DNA from: Limnobacter sp. MED105
Lineage (GTDB): Bacteria > Pseudomonadota > Gammaproteobacteria > Burkholderiales > Burkholderiaceae_B
DNA length: 64,000 nucleotides
Assembly (NCBI RefSeq): GCF_000170915.1
Contig: NZ_ABCT01000001.1
Span: 1 to 64,000 of the forward strand
Direction of reading: 5' to 3'
Part shown: positions 7,942-16,705 of the stretch, piece after piece
Numbering within the stretch: the first letter of the stretch is position 1
How the letters are laid out: each line of letters opens with the position of its first letter
Program-made: the position numbers and the translations under genes
The notes under the pieces: model-generated
Told to the model about the DNA's origin: nothing
Databases searched by the model: none
What the model saw: only the letters and a program-made list of their open reading frames with translations

Positions 7942-9185
7942 GGTAGAAGTCCCAAGGCCTGTTTGTAGGCTGAAACTTTTGCGGCATATTCAATGGCAGA
8001 TTTCCGAGCCAGTTTCTCGGCCTCAAAGGCCTTTTGCTCGGCAATCAACAACGTGGGCAAATCGGTTTCACCCAGATCGAAGGAATTTTTGTACAACTCG
8101 AAGGTTTTTGTGGCCAGCCTGGCTTGCGCTTGAGCCGACGCTTTAATTTGCGCAAACAAGTCCAACTTACTTTCAGCCGCACGACCAAGAGCAACGATTT
8201 GCCGCTGGGTTTTTGTCAGTGCCGCTTCGGCAGCAATGCTTTCACTTTCTGCCTGCAATACCCGGCTTTGATATTCCGACGAGTTGCCCAAAGGAATTCG
8301 CGTGGACACCACCAAAGATTTCTCGCTGGCCGAGGTGAATGCACCACGGTCGCTGATGATGGCCAAACCCACCTCAGGATTCGCCCGCGCTTGGGTTTGC
8401 ACCAAATCGATTTGTTGTTGCTGGGCCAACACCTGAAGCTGCGCCAGTTTGATCGCGGGGTGATCCAGCGGTTTCAGCCCATTGGGAATGTCGGTGCTCT
8501 CGGTTTGAATCTGTGAAAGCACTGAAACAGGCAAACCGATGGTGGCCGCATAATCTGCACTCACATCACTTAAAGCGCTTTGAGTTCGGGCAAATTCTGC
8601 TCGGGTCTGTTCATACAGTGCAGAGGCCTGATAAAAATCGGTTTGGGCCAAGTCGCCGGCCTTCACCCGCTTTTCAACATCAACCATCAACTCTTGCGCT
8701 GATTCAAGTCGTGCCTGTGCGATTTCTGCATCAAGGTTCGCCGCCAGGGTATTCCACAGCGTTTGACGAACAAGACCAGCGAGTTCGAGTTTTTTCTGTT
8801 CAAGTTGCAACTGCACCAACTCAATTTCGGTGTCTCGCAATGATTGGGTACGCGCCCGCTCATTCCAGTTCCAGATGGGTGCGGACACACCGAGCTCGAT
8901 TTCTCGCAAGCCCTGGTTGTTGTAGTTCCGGTCCGATCGATACGACCCTTCCAGTGAAAGTGGTTGGGCAGTCAAGGCGCTGGCTGCACTCCTTCTCGCT
9001 TTGAATGCTTCAATGCGCTTCAGTGCCGACTGCACTTCTGGATCAATGCTCAAGGCCGATTCAAAGACATCTTGAACCGTCACAGTGGTTTCCGCAGGCA
9101 TGGCTTGCTGAGTAAACGCAGCAGGAGAAGCGCTTAAAAACAATAAAGCCAGGCAAGTGGACACCACACGATGTGGTGAATTCAT
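7938..9185 (-). CDS. TolC-family outer membrane efflux protein (CzcC/CusC-like)
   Basis: Outer-membrane channel of the RND system, about 415 residues. After the signal peptide come two outer-membrane-efflux repeats dominated by long amphipathic helices (about 60-220 and 245-410), as in TolC. The start at 9185 is chosen because the signal peptide begins there and GGAG lies 8 bases upstream; the frame stays open to 9245 without a credible ribosome site. It is the second gene of the efflux operon, and its stop overlaps the start of the His-rich protein. Confidence 0.92.
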   Translation of the reverse strand: MNSPHRVVSTCLALLFLSASPAAFTQQAMPAETTVTVQDVFESALSIDPEVQSALKRIEAFKARRSAASALTAQPLSLEGSYRSDRNYNNQGLREIELGVSAPIWNWNERARTQSLRDTEIELVQLQLEQKKLELAGLVRQTLWNTLAANLDAEIAQARLESAQELMVDVEKRVKAGDLAQTDFYQASALYEQTRAEFARTQSALSDVSADYAATIGLPVSVLSQIQTESTDIPNGLKPLDHPAIKLAQLQVLAQQQQIDLVQTQARANPEVGLAIISDRGAFTSASEKSLVVSTRIPLGNSSEYQSRVLQAESESIAAEAALTKTQRQIVALGRAAESKLDLFAQIKASAQAQARLATKTFELYKNSFDLGETDLPTLLIAEQKAFEAEKLARKSAIEYAAKVSAYKQALGLLP

Positions 9186-9270
9186 GGGGTATTTCTCCAA
9201 ACAAAACAGCTGAACTGCCCTTTTCAGCCTGCACAAACAGGTCATCAGGGGTAGTTAATTCAAGTTTTGT

Positions 9271-9624
9271 TCAGACCCACTTCGGGCGTTCTATGCGGTT
9301 TGACGAGAAAGATTGAAAGCCGTTGAACTCTTCAGGTGCTTGGTCCAAGGCATTGGGAAGTGTGGCAAAAGTCAACAAACTAGGCAATACGCTCACACTG
9401 TATGCATGGCAATGGTGGTGATCACCATCGCAGTTTTGGTCTTGCTGCTTGTTGTTGTCTGGTTCGTGATGTGCGGCGTGGTGATCATGCCCATCGTGGG
9501 TATGAAGCACTGCCTCAATCGCAGATTCATGCTCTGCCCCGTGTCCATGATAGGTTTCTACCGCCGCAAGCGCTGCTTGAAGCGGTAATACCAACATGAG
9601 AAGGGCGAGAAAAAATCTTTGCAT
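9271..9624 (-). CDS. CzcI-like exported histidine-rich protein, first gene of the efflux operon
   Basis: 117 residues beginning MQRFFLALLMLVLPLQAALA, very like the signal peptide of CzcI-type proteins that precede czc operons. The middle is extremely rich in His and Asp (HTHDGHDHHAAHH and DGDHHHCHAY), a likely periplasmic metal buffer or sensor. No Shine-Dalgarno is visible before the ATG, and a TATAC-containing stretch sits only a few bases upstream, so leaderless translation is possible. It precedes the channel, accessory, adaptor and pump genes on the same strand. Confidence 0.82.
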   Translation of the reverse strand: MQRFFLALLMLVLPLQAALAAVETYHGHGAEHESAIEAVLHTHDGHDHHAAHHEPDNNKQQDQNCDGDHHHCHAYSVSVLPSLLTFATLPNALDQAPEEFNGFQSFSSNRIERPKWV

Positions 9625-9669
9625 ACGTATAAGAGTAGCACAGGCCCTTGAAGGTTCAATTCCATGGCT

Positions 9670-10449
9670 TCAGTTCAAATCCACAATCTCCCCATCTTGC
9701 GGAACTACCAGTCGCTTACTGAGCCCTGCATGCTGTGCAGCAATCAGCAATTGATCCCGAGTCACCGGGCAGTGGCTGATCGCCTCCAGGTGGTTGGCAA
9801 TTACCGTGCCGCTGGCAGCCCGCGTGAACTCAAGCACATCACTGACACCCATAATAATTTCACCGCCCACATCAAATTGCGCCCCTCCGGCAGGCACCAC
9901 ACTAACTTCCGGCTTTCGGGTCCACAAGAACTCTTGAATGCGGGGTGTGAAAATGGTGTCCCCACTCAGGTAAAGCGAGGGCTCACCCGGAAGCTGAATG
10001 AAGTAACCCACCCCGTGTTCCATCAATGAACCCACAAAACCCCGCCCATGCACACACGGCACAGTGCTGATCAAACCGCCCAGAAAAGGGGCCTTCTTGC
10101 TGCCTGCATCGGGCGGCAAGGACTGTACATTCAAACCCTTGCCAACCAAATGTGGCGCATCGTGTGCGGTACAAATCACAGGTATTTGACGCTCTCTAAG
10201 CCAGGCTTTGCCAAAACGGTCCAGGTGATCAAAGTGGCCTTTCTGGCAATGGGTAATCAAGCAATGGGTCACTCCCAGAAGGGCCAAATCGGCTTGGGGT
10301 GGCAAATCCACCGTGGGGTTTCGCAACATGCCGCCAGAAAGTTTGAGCGGCGGCAGTGCGTTCTTCGGAGACAACATGGGATCAACCAACACCCGGTATT
10401 CTCCGAATTCCAGAATAATGGTGGCATTGCGCAGTTGCTGAATTTTCAT
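9670..10449 (-). CDS. MBL-fold metallo-hydrolase (UlaG-like)
   Basis: 259-residue metallo-beta-lactamase-fold hydrolase. Visible features are an N-terminal beta-strand start (NATIILEFGEYRVLVDP), the metal site THCQKGHFDHLD in place of HxHxDH, a later aspartate in YLSGDTIF, and a distal histidine in ANHLEAISH. The layout resembles UlaG-type lactonases and related small-molecule hydrolases; the substrate is unknown. It is divergent from a GlxA-like regulator across 106 bp, so that regulator may control it. Confidence 0.85.
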   Translation of the reverse strand: MKIQQLRNATIILEFGEYRVLVDPMLSPKNALPPLKLSGGMLRNPTVDLPPQADLALLGVTHCLITHCQKGHFDHLDRFGKAWLRERQIPVICTAHDAPHLVGKGLNVQSLPPDAGSKKAPFLGGLISTVPCVHGRGFVGSLMEHGVGYFIQLPGEPSLYLSGDTIFTPRIQEFLWTRKPEVSVVPAGGAQFDVGGEIIMGVSDVLEFTRAASGTVIANHLEAISHCPVTRDQLLIAAQHAGLSKRLVVPQDGEIVDLN

Positions 10450-10513
10450 GACTCTTCTCCGGTATGGGATGCTGAATCATGGCAAGAAAACACATTCTCC
10501 AGTTATGGCATAG

Positions 10514-10533
10514 AATGACAACTTTCAGTCATT
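10514..10533. promoter_or_regulatory. Inverted repeat in the divergent MBL/GlxA promoter
   Basis: AATGAC and GTCATT are separated by 8 bases, 23 bp before the GlxA-like gene and about 65 bp before the divergent hydrolase. It is a plausible operator for the adjacent AraC-type regulator; binding is inferred. Confidence 0.4.
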
Positions 10534-10555
10534 TTCTGCCACACCCGGAAAACTT

Positions 10556-11512
10556 ATGAAAATTGGACTTTTGCTGTACGACCAATGCATGCCTGCGGGC
10601 TTGATGGCATTCAATGACCTGCTACAAGCCAGCAACCGACTGTCGGGCAAACTGCTGTTTGAAACCTGCTTGGTGGGTACCGGCCTGAAACCTGTGCAAT
10701 GCGCCAATCAAATGGTGTTGACTGCCAACTCACTGCTTCAAGACACGCCACTGGATGTGCTGCTGGTGCCCGGCATGTGGACTGAATCGCCCAGCCAGTT
10801 GCCGGAGCTGCTTGCCCAACACGCCAAGCTGATTGAGCAAATTCGACAACTGCCCGATCACACCAAAGTGTGGAGCTACTGCACAGGTGTGTGCTTCCTG
10901 GCCGAAAGCGGCCGGCTTCGCCGCCAACGCGCCACAGTCACTTGGTGGCTGGCCAATGCCATGCAAAAAAACTACCCCAACGTGAATTGGCTGATTGACA
11001 GCGATTGCGTGGTAACCCCAAAAACCGCCACGGCTGCAGGTGTTCACGGTTACCTGCTTCTTGCGCAGCAATTGATCGAAAAGTCGCTGAGTAAACCCGC
11101 GTTTCAGGAGTTCATCAAACTGATGGTGCTACCCAGGCCAGTGCAGCAGCACCCTGCTTTCAGATCGTTTGCCTTTATGGAGCAGGCTGACCCTTTGCTC
11201 AGAAAACTGGCAGCGATCGTGGCGCAAATGCCTGCAGAACAGATCACCGTGCAAACACTGGCGGGAAAACTAAATTTGAGCGAACGCACTTTGGCCCGAA
11301 AGGTGAGCGCTTTGACTGAAATACCCGTGGCCAGTTATGCCCGGCAGCTGAAACTTCACCAAGTGAGCGAACAACTGATTTGGTCAAGCCTTCCAGTCAA
11401 CACCATTAGCGAAGAACTGGGCTACAGCGACGAATCGAATTTAAGGCGACAATTCAAACAAGCCACCGGGCTTTCACCGGTTCAATATCGCAAGAAGTAC
11501 GCTCGAGCCTGA
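10556..11512 (+). CDS. GlxA-like transcriptional regulator (DJ-1/PfpI domain plus AraC HTH)
   Basis: 318 residues in two domains. The N-terminal DJ-1/PfpI-like amidotransferase fold (about 1-190) has the nucleophile-elbow region SYCTGVCFLAESG; in GlxA proteins this domain senses ligands. The C-terminal AraC/XylS double helix-turn-helix (about 220-315) has LAGKLNLSERTLARKV and the signature ELGYSDESNLRRQFKQATG. It is divergent from the MBL hydrolase, which it may regulate. The ligand is unknown. Confidence 0.9.
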   Translation: MKIGLLLYDQCMPAGLMAFNDLLQASNRLSGKLLFETCLVGTGLKPVQCANQMVLTANSLLQDTPLDVLLVPGMWTESPSQLPELLAQHAKLIEQIRQLPDHTKVWSYCTGVCFLAESGRLRRQRATVTWWLANAMQKNYPNVNWLIDSDCVVTPKTATAAGVHGYLLLAQQLIEKSLSKPAFQEFIKLMVLPRPVQQHPAFRSFAFMEQADPLLRKLAAIVAQMPAEQITVQTLAGKLNLSERTLARKVSALTEIPVASYARQLKLHQVSEQLIWSSLPVNTISEELGYSDESNLRRQFKQATGLSPVQYRKKYARA

Positions 11513-11524
11513 CCTTGAATTGAA

Positions 11525-12187
11525 TCAGTGAGAATGACCATGCGAATGTGCAGCACCCGCAGTGGCTTCACCCCGCAACTCAGCCCGCGCCTGTTTGATC
11601 ACGCTGAACGAGGCCGTTAAACCGAGTGTGGCCATCAGCGTAGCCACCGCAAGATCGGGCCAGGCAGTTTGAGTAACACCCACCAACAATGCAGCGCCCA
11701 ACACAGCCAGGTTACCGATTGCATCGTTGCGGCTGCACAACCAAACCGAACGCATATTGGAGTCGCCATTGCGGTAGCGGTACTGAATGGCAGCCACACC
11801 CACGTTTACACTCAAGGCCATCACACCCACCACACCCATGGTTGCGTAAGAGGGAACCTCGCCATGCAGGGCTGCATAGCCCGCGAAACCCAACACACCC
11901 ACGCCATACAAACCCATGGACACACCCTTGAGCAAGGCTGCCTTGGCCCGGGTTTGAAGCGCCATGCCCAACACAAACAGGGACAAGGCATAGTTGGCCG
12001 CATCGCCACCAAAATCGAGTGAATCGGCAAGTAGCGACACCGAACCAGCCGACCAACTGGCGCCCACTTCAATAAAAAACATCGCGGCGTTCGCGATCAG
12101 TGCGATCCACAGCACCTTGCGAAAGCCAGGGTTGTTTGCTGCGGACTTGGCCGCTTGATCGGATGGGCAATGGTTGCAACCGGGCAT
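11525..12187 (-). CDS. CDF-like cation transporter with histidine tail
   Basis: 220 residues with about six membrane spans and the outline of a cation diffusion facilitator. The two metal-site segments read ADSLDFGGDA and SRNDAIGN, so the usual HxxxD pairs are replaced by Asp/Asp and Asn/Asp/Asn. The C-terminus ends HSHGHSH, and the N-terminus has CNHCPSD, a further potential metal site. The C-terminal cytoplasmic domain of classical CDF proteins is missing. It probably exports a divalent metal, but the altered ligands mean specificity cannot be assigned. Confidence 0.82.
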   Translation of the reverse strand: MPGCNHCPSDQAAKSAANNPGFRKVLWIALIANAAMFFIEVGASWSAGSVSLLADSLDFGGDAANYALSLFVLGMALQTRAKAALLKGVSMGLYGVGVLGFAGYAALHGEVPSYATMGVVGVMALSVNVGVAAIQYRYRNGDSNMRSVWLCSRNDAIGNLAVLGAALLVGVTQTAWPDLAVATLMATLGLTASFSVIKQARAELRGEATAGAAHSHGHSH

Positions 12188-12220
12188 GATGTGTCCTGGA
12201 TTGAGTATTTCATAACTGTA

Positions 12221-13495
12221 TTAGAAACCCTGACACAGTGGCAAGGTCAAGGCCCACAACCGGTCTTGCCCCCAAACCACCGTGTTGCCCACTTTGAATG
12301 AAGGCACGCCCCAAAGCCCGGCGGCAAACAACTCCTCCCGATTGGCTGTAGCCCGCTCGCGCCAGGCCTCGTGCTGCAAAGCCACCTGTGCGCCTTCCCA
12401 GCGCAAGCCAGCGCGTTCTACAATTTTTCTCAGGCCTTTGTCGCTGCCCGCATCAATGCCTTCAGCCCAAACACCTTGCATATAAGAAAGCACAAATTCC
12501 TGCCCTTTGCTGTGCTGTTCGGCGAACGGGATTAGGGCCAAACCCCGCTCGGTGGGTTTGCCCACGGGGTCATTCAAGCGACCAAAGGAAATGCCGCGCA
12601 CATGCGCCTCTCGCGCTGTGTCGTACACAATGTATTCGCGTTTCACTTTGGGAACGGGTAGGCCGCGCATCACCATGGGCAACACAAAACGCAAATTGAC
12701 TTTTGCGCCAGTCCGCCGACCCAACTCGAAAATGCGAGGGGCCACAATCGCGGAATAGGGGCTGCGAAACGAGAAGAAAAAATCAATGTCGGGCGGGTTG
12801 TTCAGCGGCTTGGCGTGCTCAAGGCCGTCGTCTGCGGGAAACAGCAGGGCAATGGCCCCATTGGTTTGCGCACCCAGTGCCTGCAAACGCTGCTCCAGGT
12901 GGTACAGGCGGTCAATACCCCAATACCATTCGCCCTCGTAATACAACATGCCGCCCAGGTAGTGCCCAAGCTTTTCTCGCAAAGCGTCGGCTTGTGCAAT
13001 GTGGGTTTGTACGTCCATTTGCCCGGACGTAAGCTGGGGTTCATCGCTGCCCCACAACCATTGGCCCACCGAGGCGGCCTGCTCAACAAACTGACCGCTT
13101 TCAATGGCGGCCACCAAGCTTTGCGTGGCTTGAAGTACACGCGGTGCGGCAGGCTGCTGGCCACAATCCACAAAACTCAAACCATGACGCTGCGCCAGCA
13201 AAGCCGCATCCACGCGGCTGTAGGCCACCAGTTTTTCGCGTTCAGGCGCGGCTGAATCGGGCGGCGGGCTGACCACATAGGGCTTCAGTTCAACCTGGTA
13301 ACGCGCCAGAAAACGTGGCAAAGCCTGGGCCAGCAAATGGCTGTAGGGGTCGTCAACCTGGTGAAAGTAGTAAACCTGGTGGGGGCGGCCCGAGGCCAAC
13401 CGTGCCTTCTCGGCTTTGGCGCGTTGGGCCAGCAAGGTGCTGCGCGCAAAGCGGTGTTGGGTGATCATGGGCATCAACAGGGTTTTTAAACTCAT
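12221..13495 (-). CDS. Tandem DsbA/HCCA-isomerase-like thioredoxin-fold protein
   Basis: 424 residues with two thioredoxin-fold units of the DsbA / 2-hydroxychromene-2-carboxylate isomerase (kappa GST-like) type. Unit 1 is about residues 38-220 (VYYFHQVDDPYSHL) and unit 2 about 235-420 (DFFFSFRSPYSAI, ending GLWGVPSFKVGNTVVWGQD). Neither unit has a CxxC; both have the serine-type motif (DPYS, SPYS) of glutathione-dependent isomerases. Such enzymes are usually single-unit, so this looks like an internal duplication. AAGGTGG precedes the ATG. Substrate unknown. Confidence 0.8.
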   Translation of the reverse strand: MSLKTLLMPMITQHRFARSTLLAQRAKAEKARLASGRPHQVYYFHQVDDPYSHLLAQALPRFLARYQVELKPYVVSPPPDSAAPEREKLVAYSRVDAALLAQRHGLSFVDCGQQPAAPRVLQATQSLVAAIESGQFVEQAASVGQWLWGSDEPQLTSGQMDVQTHIAQADALREKLGHYLGGMLYYEGEWYWGIDRLYHLEQRLQALGAQTNGAIALLFPADDGLEHAKPLNNPPDIDFFFSFRSPYSAIVAPRIFELGRRTGAKVNLRFVLPMVMRGLPVPKVKREYIVYDTAREAHVRGISFGRLNDPVGKPTERGLALIPFAEQHSKGQEFVLSYMQGVWAEGIDAGSDKGLRKIVERAGLRWEGAQVALQHEAWRERATANREELFAAGLWGVPSFKVGNTVVWGQDRLWALTLPLCQGF

Positions 13496-13528
13496 GGTGC
13501 CACCTTTGAAGTTTACATACTGTCAATA

Positions 13529-15442
13529 TTAAGCTGTTTTCACTGGTTTGCCATACAAGGCCTGCTCAATGAAGTTTTTTTGCACCGTGGCGCGGGGTAC
13601 TTTTTGATCAAACCAGCTGCGCACGTTCTGGTCCAGTCCAATGCCGTGCATGTAGTTGTAAAGCGCGCGGTTCAGGCCTTCGCCCAGTGCGGCGTGATCA
13701 ACCCCGGTGGGGTCGATAAAACCAATGTCGTTTTTCGCAAAAGTGCCCTGGGGCAGGGGCTTTAGCTGAATGCCGTATTCTTCCGGGTTTTTGCCCACAG
13801 GCGAATGCACCGTGCAGGCAAAGCGGTGAAAATACCCCGATTGAATGCAGCCTTCTGCAAACAGCTGGCGCACATATTCCAGCGCATCCACGGTGTCTTG
13901 CACGGTTTGGGTGGGGAAGCCATACATCAGGTAGGCATGCACCAACACACCGGCATCGGTAAAGCCTTTGGTTACGCGGGCAACCTGCTCCACCGAAACA
14001 CCCTTCTTCATCAAGTTCAACAAGCGGTCAGATGCCACTTCAAGCCCACCACTGACTGCAATGCAACCGCTGTCGGCCAGCAACTGGCACAGCTCGGGTG
14101 TGAAGGATTTTTCAAACCGAATATTGCCCCACCAGGAAATGGACACATTGCGTGCAATCAATTCTTGCGCCAAGGCCTTCAAGGCTTTGGGGGGCGCGGC
14201 TTCATCCACAAAATGAAAACCGGTTTGCCCGGTTTCCGCCACAATTTGTTCAATTCGGTTTACCAGCTCGGTGGCCGTGGCGTTTTCATAGCGGGAAATG
14301 TAGTCGAGCGACACATCGCAAAAACTGCATTTTTTCCAATAACAACCATGGGCCACAGTCAGCTTGTTCCAGCGCCCGTCGCTCCACAGCCGGTGCATGG
14401 GGTTCAGCATGTCGAGCAGGCTTAGGTAACTGTTCAGGGGCAGGCCGTCCCAAGTGGGGGTGCCCACGTCGCCAAACGGCACATCGGGTTCGGCCCAACT
14501 GGTGTACTGCACTTTGCCCTCGGCATTGCGCGTGAAAGTACGCACCAGCCGCTGCGGGCCGCGCTTGCCTTGCAGGTGTTCAATCAAACACAGCAGGGGG
14601 CGCTCGCCAGAATCGAGCGTGACAAAATCAACAAAGTCGAACAATCGGGGCTCGGCGAGTTCGCGCAATTCAGTGTTCACATACCCACCGCCCAAACCAA
14701 TTTTGATGGCCGGGTTTTCGGCCTTCATAGCCTGTGCCATGCGAAGCGCGGCATACACCGCGCCGGGGAAAGGCACGGATAACAACACCAACTGCGGCTG
14801 CTGGCGCTTGAATTCTTCCAGGGTCAATTCCACCAAAATTTCATCAATCAAGGTGAAGGGTTGCTGCAAGGCAGTGGCCAGCGGGTCGAAGCTGGGCTGG
14901 CTGCCGGCCAGCGATTCCGCGTAGCGCACAAACTCGAAGCGCTCGTCAATTGCGTCGGCAATGACATCGGCCAGGTCGTTCAGGTACAGCGTGGCCAGGT
15001 GGCGGGCTTTGTCTTGCGCGCCCAGGGCACCAAAAGCCCAAGCCAGCGGGTCGCCACCTTCCTCGTCCACATACACATCCAGCGATTCAAACCGCGGGCC
15101 TTCCGGCAAAAAAGCGCGGCTGTTGATGCGGTGCGCCAAGGTTGAATCACCCCCCTGCAAAAATCGAATGGTGGGGGCAATGGTGGCGCGGTAACGGCTG
15201 AACTGGTCCATGAACAGGGCCACACGCTCGGTGACTTCCTCGTACTGTTCAATTTCTGCTGCAATTCTGTCCAGCCCCTCGGGTGAAAACAGCTTCAGCA
15301 CCAGGCCCAGTGCAATGTCTGCCTGCACAGCATCAATGCCCTGCTTGCGCAGAAAGCCGGTGATGTAGGCGGTTGAAGGATAGGGCGTGTTGAGCTGCGT
15401 CATCGGCGGGATGAAGGACAACACACGGAAAGGGGTAGACAC
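13529..15442 (-). CDS. B12-binding-domain radical SAM protein
   Basis: 637 residues. The N-terminal half resembles the cobalamin-binding domain of class-B radical SAM enzymes (LSVPFPGAVYAALR and GLGGGYVN). The radical SAM core starts near residue 365 with GCYWKKCSFCD, a Cx4Cx2C arrangement, one residue longer than the textbook Cx3Cx2C. Downstream, SGGLEVASDRLL and YLMYGFPTQT fit the SAM barrel. GTG 15442 has GAGG 7 bases upstream. Substrate unknown. A tiny membrane-protein ORF lies just upstream on the same strand. Confidence 0.85.
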   Translation of the reverse strand: MSTPFRVLSFIPPMTQLNTPYPSTAYITGFLRKQGIDAVQADIALGLVLKLFSPEGLDRIAAEIEQYEEVTERVALFMDQFSRYRATIAPTIRFLQGGDSTLAHRINSRAFLPEGPRFESLDVYVDEEGGDPLAWAFGALGAQDKARHLATLYLNDLADVIADAIDERFEFVRYAESLAGSQPSFDPLATALQQPFTLIDEILVELTLEEFKRQQPQLVLLSVPFPGAVYAALRMAQAMKAENPAIKIGLGGGYVNTELRELAEPRLFDFVDFVTLDSGERPLLCLIEHLQGKRGPQRLVRTFTRNAEGKVQYTSWAEPDVPFGDVGTPTWDGLPLNSYLSLLDMLNPMHRLWSDGRWNKLTVAHGCYWKKCSFCDVSLDYISRYENATATELVNRIEQIVAETGQTGFHFVDEAAPPKALKALAQELIARNVSISWWGNIRFEKSFTPELCQLLADSGCIAVSGGLEVASDRLLNLMKKGVSVEQVARVTKGFTDAGVLVHAYLMYGFPTQTVQDTVDALEYVRQLFAEGCIQSGYFHRFACTVHSPVGKNPEEYGIQLKPLPQGTFAKNDIGFIDPTGVDHAALGEGLNRALYNYMHGIGLDQNVRSWFDQKVPRATVQKNFIEQALYGKPVKTA

Positions 15443-15506
15443 GATAAAACCTCGGGCTGAACGTGCCTAGATTCTACACCTTGAAGAAGTAATCGATTCG
15501 AGGGTT

Positions 15507-15590
15507 TTATGCGGCAAAGACTTCGTAAAGCACCACGCTGGCCAACAAGGCCACAGACCACTGCTGAATTGCTTCCCAAAACTTTTTCAT
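15507..15590 (-). CDS. Putative 27-residue small membrane protein
   Basis: A short frame begins ATG at 15590 and ends TAA at 15507. It encodes 27 residues: a polar, basic start MKKFWEAIQQW, then a hydrophobic stretch SVALLASVVLYEVFAA, consistent with one membrane helix. GAGGG is well placed, 8 bases before the ATG. It sits 64 bp upstream of the radical SAM gene on the same strand and may be co-transcribed. No family is recognised. The ribosome site plus a helix-like composition is the whole case. Confidence 0.5.
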   Translation of the reverse strand: MKKFWEAIQQWSVALLASVVLYEVFAA

Positions 15591-15672
15591 GATTCAGGCC
15601 CTCGGTTAAAAAATCCAGCAGCCAAGCAGGCTGCGATTACAATAGACACCGGTTTAAAACAAAGTTCAATAC

Positions 15673-16050
15673 ATGACCCGCAACCTGACCGTATTTGCCA
15701 AGTGCAACACGCCGCTTGAACACGACCGGCCACGCCCGGGCCGGCTGGAAAAGGGCAACCCCCTTCGCAGCACCTGGAACCACTATGAACACCATGGCGT
15801 AAGCGCAGGCGTGTGGGCCTGCGAAACCGGCGCTTGGCGAATCGCTTTTGCGCCGGGCAAAGACGAGTTTTTTCATGTGCTGGAAGGGCGCATTCAAATT
15901 ACGAATGCCGAAGGGCAGGCCGAGCAGTTTGGCCCAGGTGATGCGGGGGTAATACCCGCCGAATTCACCGGTGTATTCGAAGTGCTGGAACCTGTGCGCA
16001 AACATTATGTAATCGTTGATCGCGCGGCAATGCAAGCGGTGGATCAATAA
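15673..16050 (+). CDS. Small cupin-domain protein
   Basis: 125 residues forming a single cupin barrel. The central motifs are recognisable (FFHVLEGRIQITNAEG, then FGPGDAGVIPAEFTG), but with only one clear metal-type histidine in the first motif. This resembles the DUF861/EutQ-like cupins of unknown activity. A TACAAT -10-like hexamer lies at 15638-15643. The downstream TRIC-type gene starts one base after its stop, so the two are probably co-translated. Confidence 0.8.
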   Translation: MTRNLTVFAKCNTPLEHDRPRPGRLEKGNPLRSTWNHYEHHGVSAGVWACETGAWRIAFAPGKDEFFHVLEGRIQITNAEGQAEQFGPGDAGVIPAEFTGVFEVLEPVRKHYVIVDRAAMQAVDQ

Positions 16051-16051
16051 G

Positions 16052-16696
16052 ATGGCGGCGCTCAACCCCGGCGAATTCAGCCAGAACATTCAACTGGGCA
16101 TTGAAGTTGTGGCCACGCTGGCCTTTGCCCTTAGCGGCATACTGGAAGGGGCACGCAAGCGGCTGGATGCCGTGGGTGTGTGCGTGGTGGCATTTCTTGC
16201 TGCCTTTGGTGGCGGTACCCTGCGCGACCTGTTGCTCGATGTGCGGCCCTTCTTCTGGGTGAAATACATTGAACTGCTGTGGGCCGTGTTTGTGCTGTGC
16301 ATTGTGGCCATGCTGTTTATGCGGCAGCGGCATTTCAGGTTCACTGAAAAAGCCATTCTGTGGCCCGATACTTTGGGGCTGGGCCTGTTCACCGCCGCAG
16401 GCGTTTTCGCGGCCATTCAGGCCGGCATGCCCAGCCTGGTTGCCGTGTTCATGGGTGTCATTACCGGCGTGTTCGGTGGCGTGCTTCGCGACATTGTGTG
16501 CAATGAAATTCCGCAAGCCTTCAAAGACCACCGCCCCTATGCCATTTGCGCTTTTTTCGGCGGCTGGGCCTACATTGGCCTGCGCGAACTGAGTAACCCG
16601 GCATATGTGAACATGCTGGGTTGCGTGCTGGTGACTGTGGGTTTGCGCGCATTTGCCGTGTGGAAAAATGTGCGGCTTCCGGAGTGGAGAAGTTAG
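16052..16696 (+). CDS. TRIC-type cation channel family protein (UPF0126)
   Basis: 214-residue membrane protein with seven predicted spans and two repeats of the UPF0126 unit, each with a glycine-rich signature (FGGGTLRDLLLD and FGGVLRDIVCNEIP). Homologues are prokaryotic trimeric intracellular cation channels conducting K+ or Na+. ATG 16052 is chosen because it follows the cupin stop at 16050 by one base; the frame extends back to 16016 inside the cupin. The physiological role in this organism is unknown. Confidence 0.87.
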   Translation: MAALNPGEFSQNIQLGIEVVATLAFALSGILEGARKRLDAVGVCVVAFLAAFGGGTLRDLLLDVRPFFWVKYIELLWAVFVLCIVAMLFMRQRHFRFTEKAILWPDTLGLGLFTAAGVFAAIQAGMPSLVAVFMGVITGVFGGVLRDIVCNEIPQAFKDHRPYAICAFFGGWAYIGLRELSNPAYVNMLGCVLVTVGLRAFAVWKNVRLPEWRS

Positions 16697-16705
16697 CTTG
16701 GTGGC

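Noticed and set aside
9625-9669. Promoter of the efflux operon
   Set aside because: Hexamer-like sequences exist, but no spacing or dyad is convincing enough to call a site.
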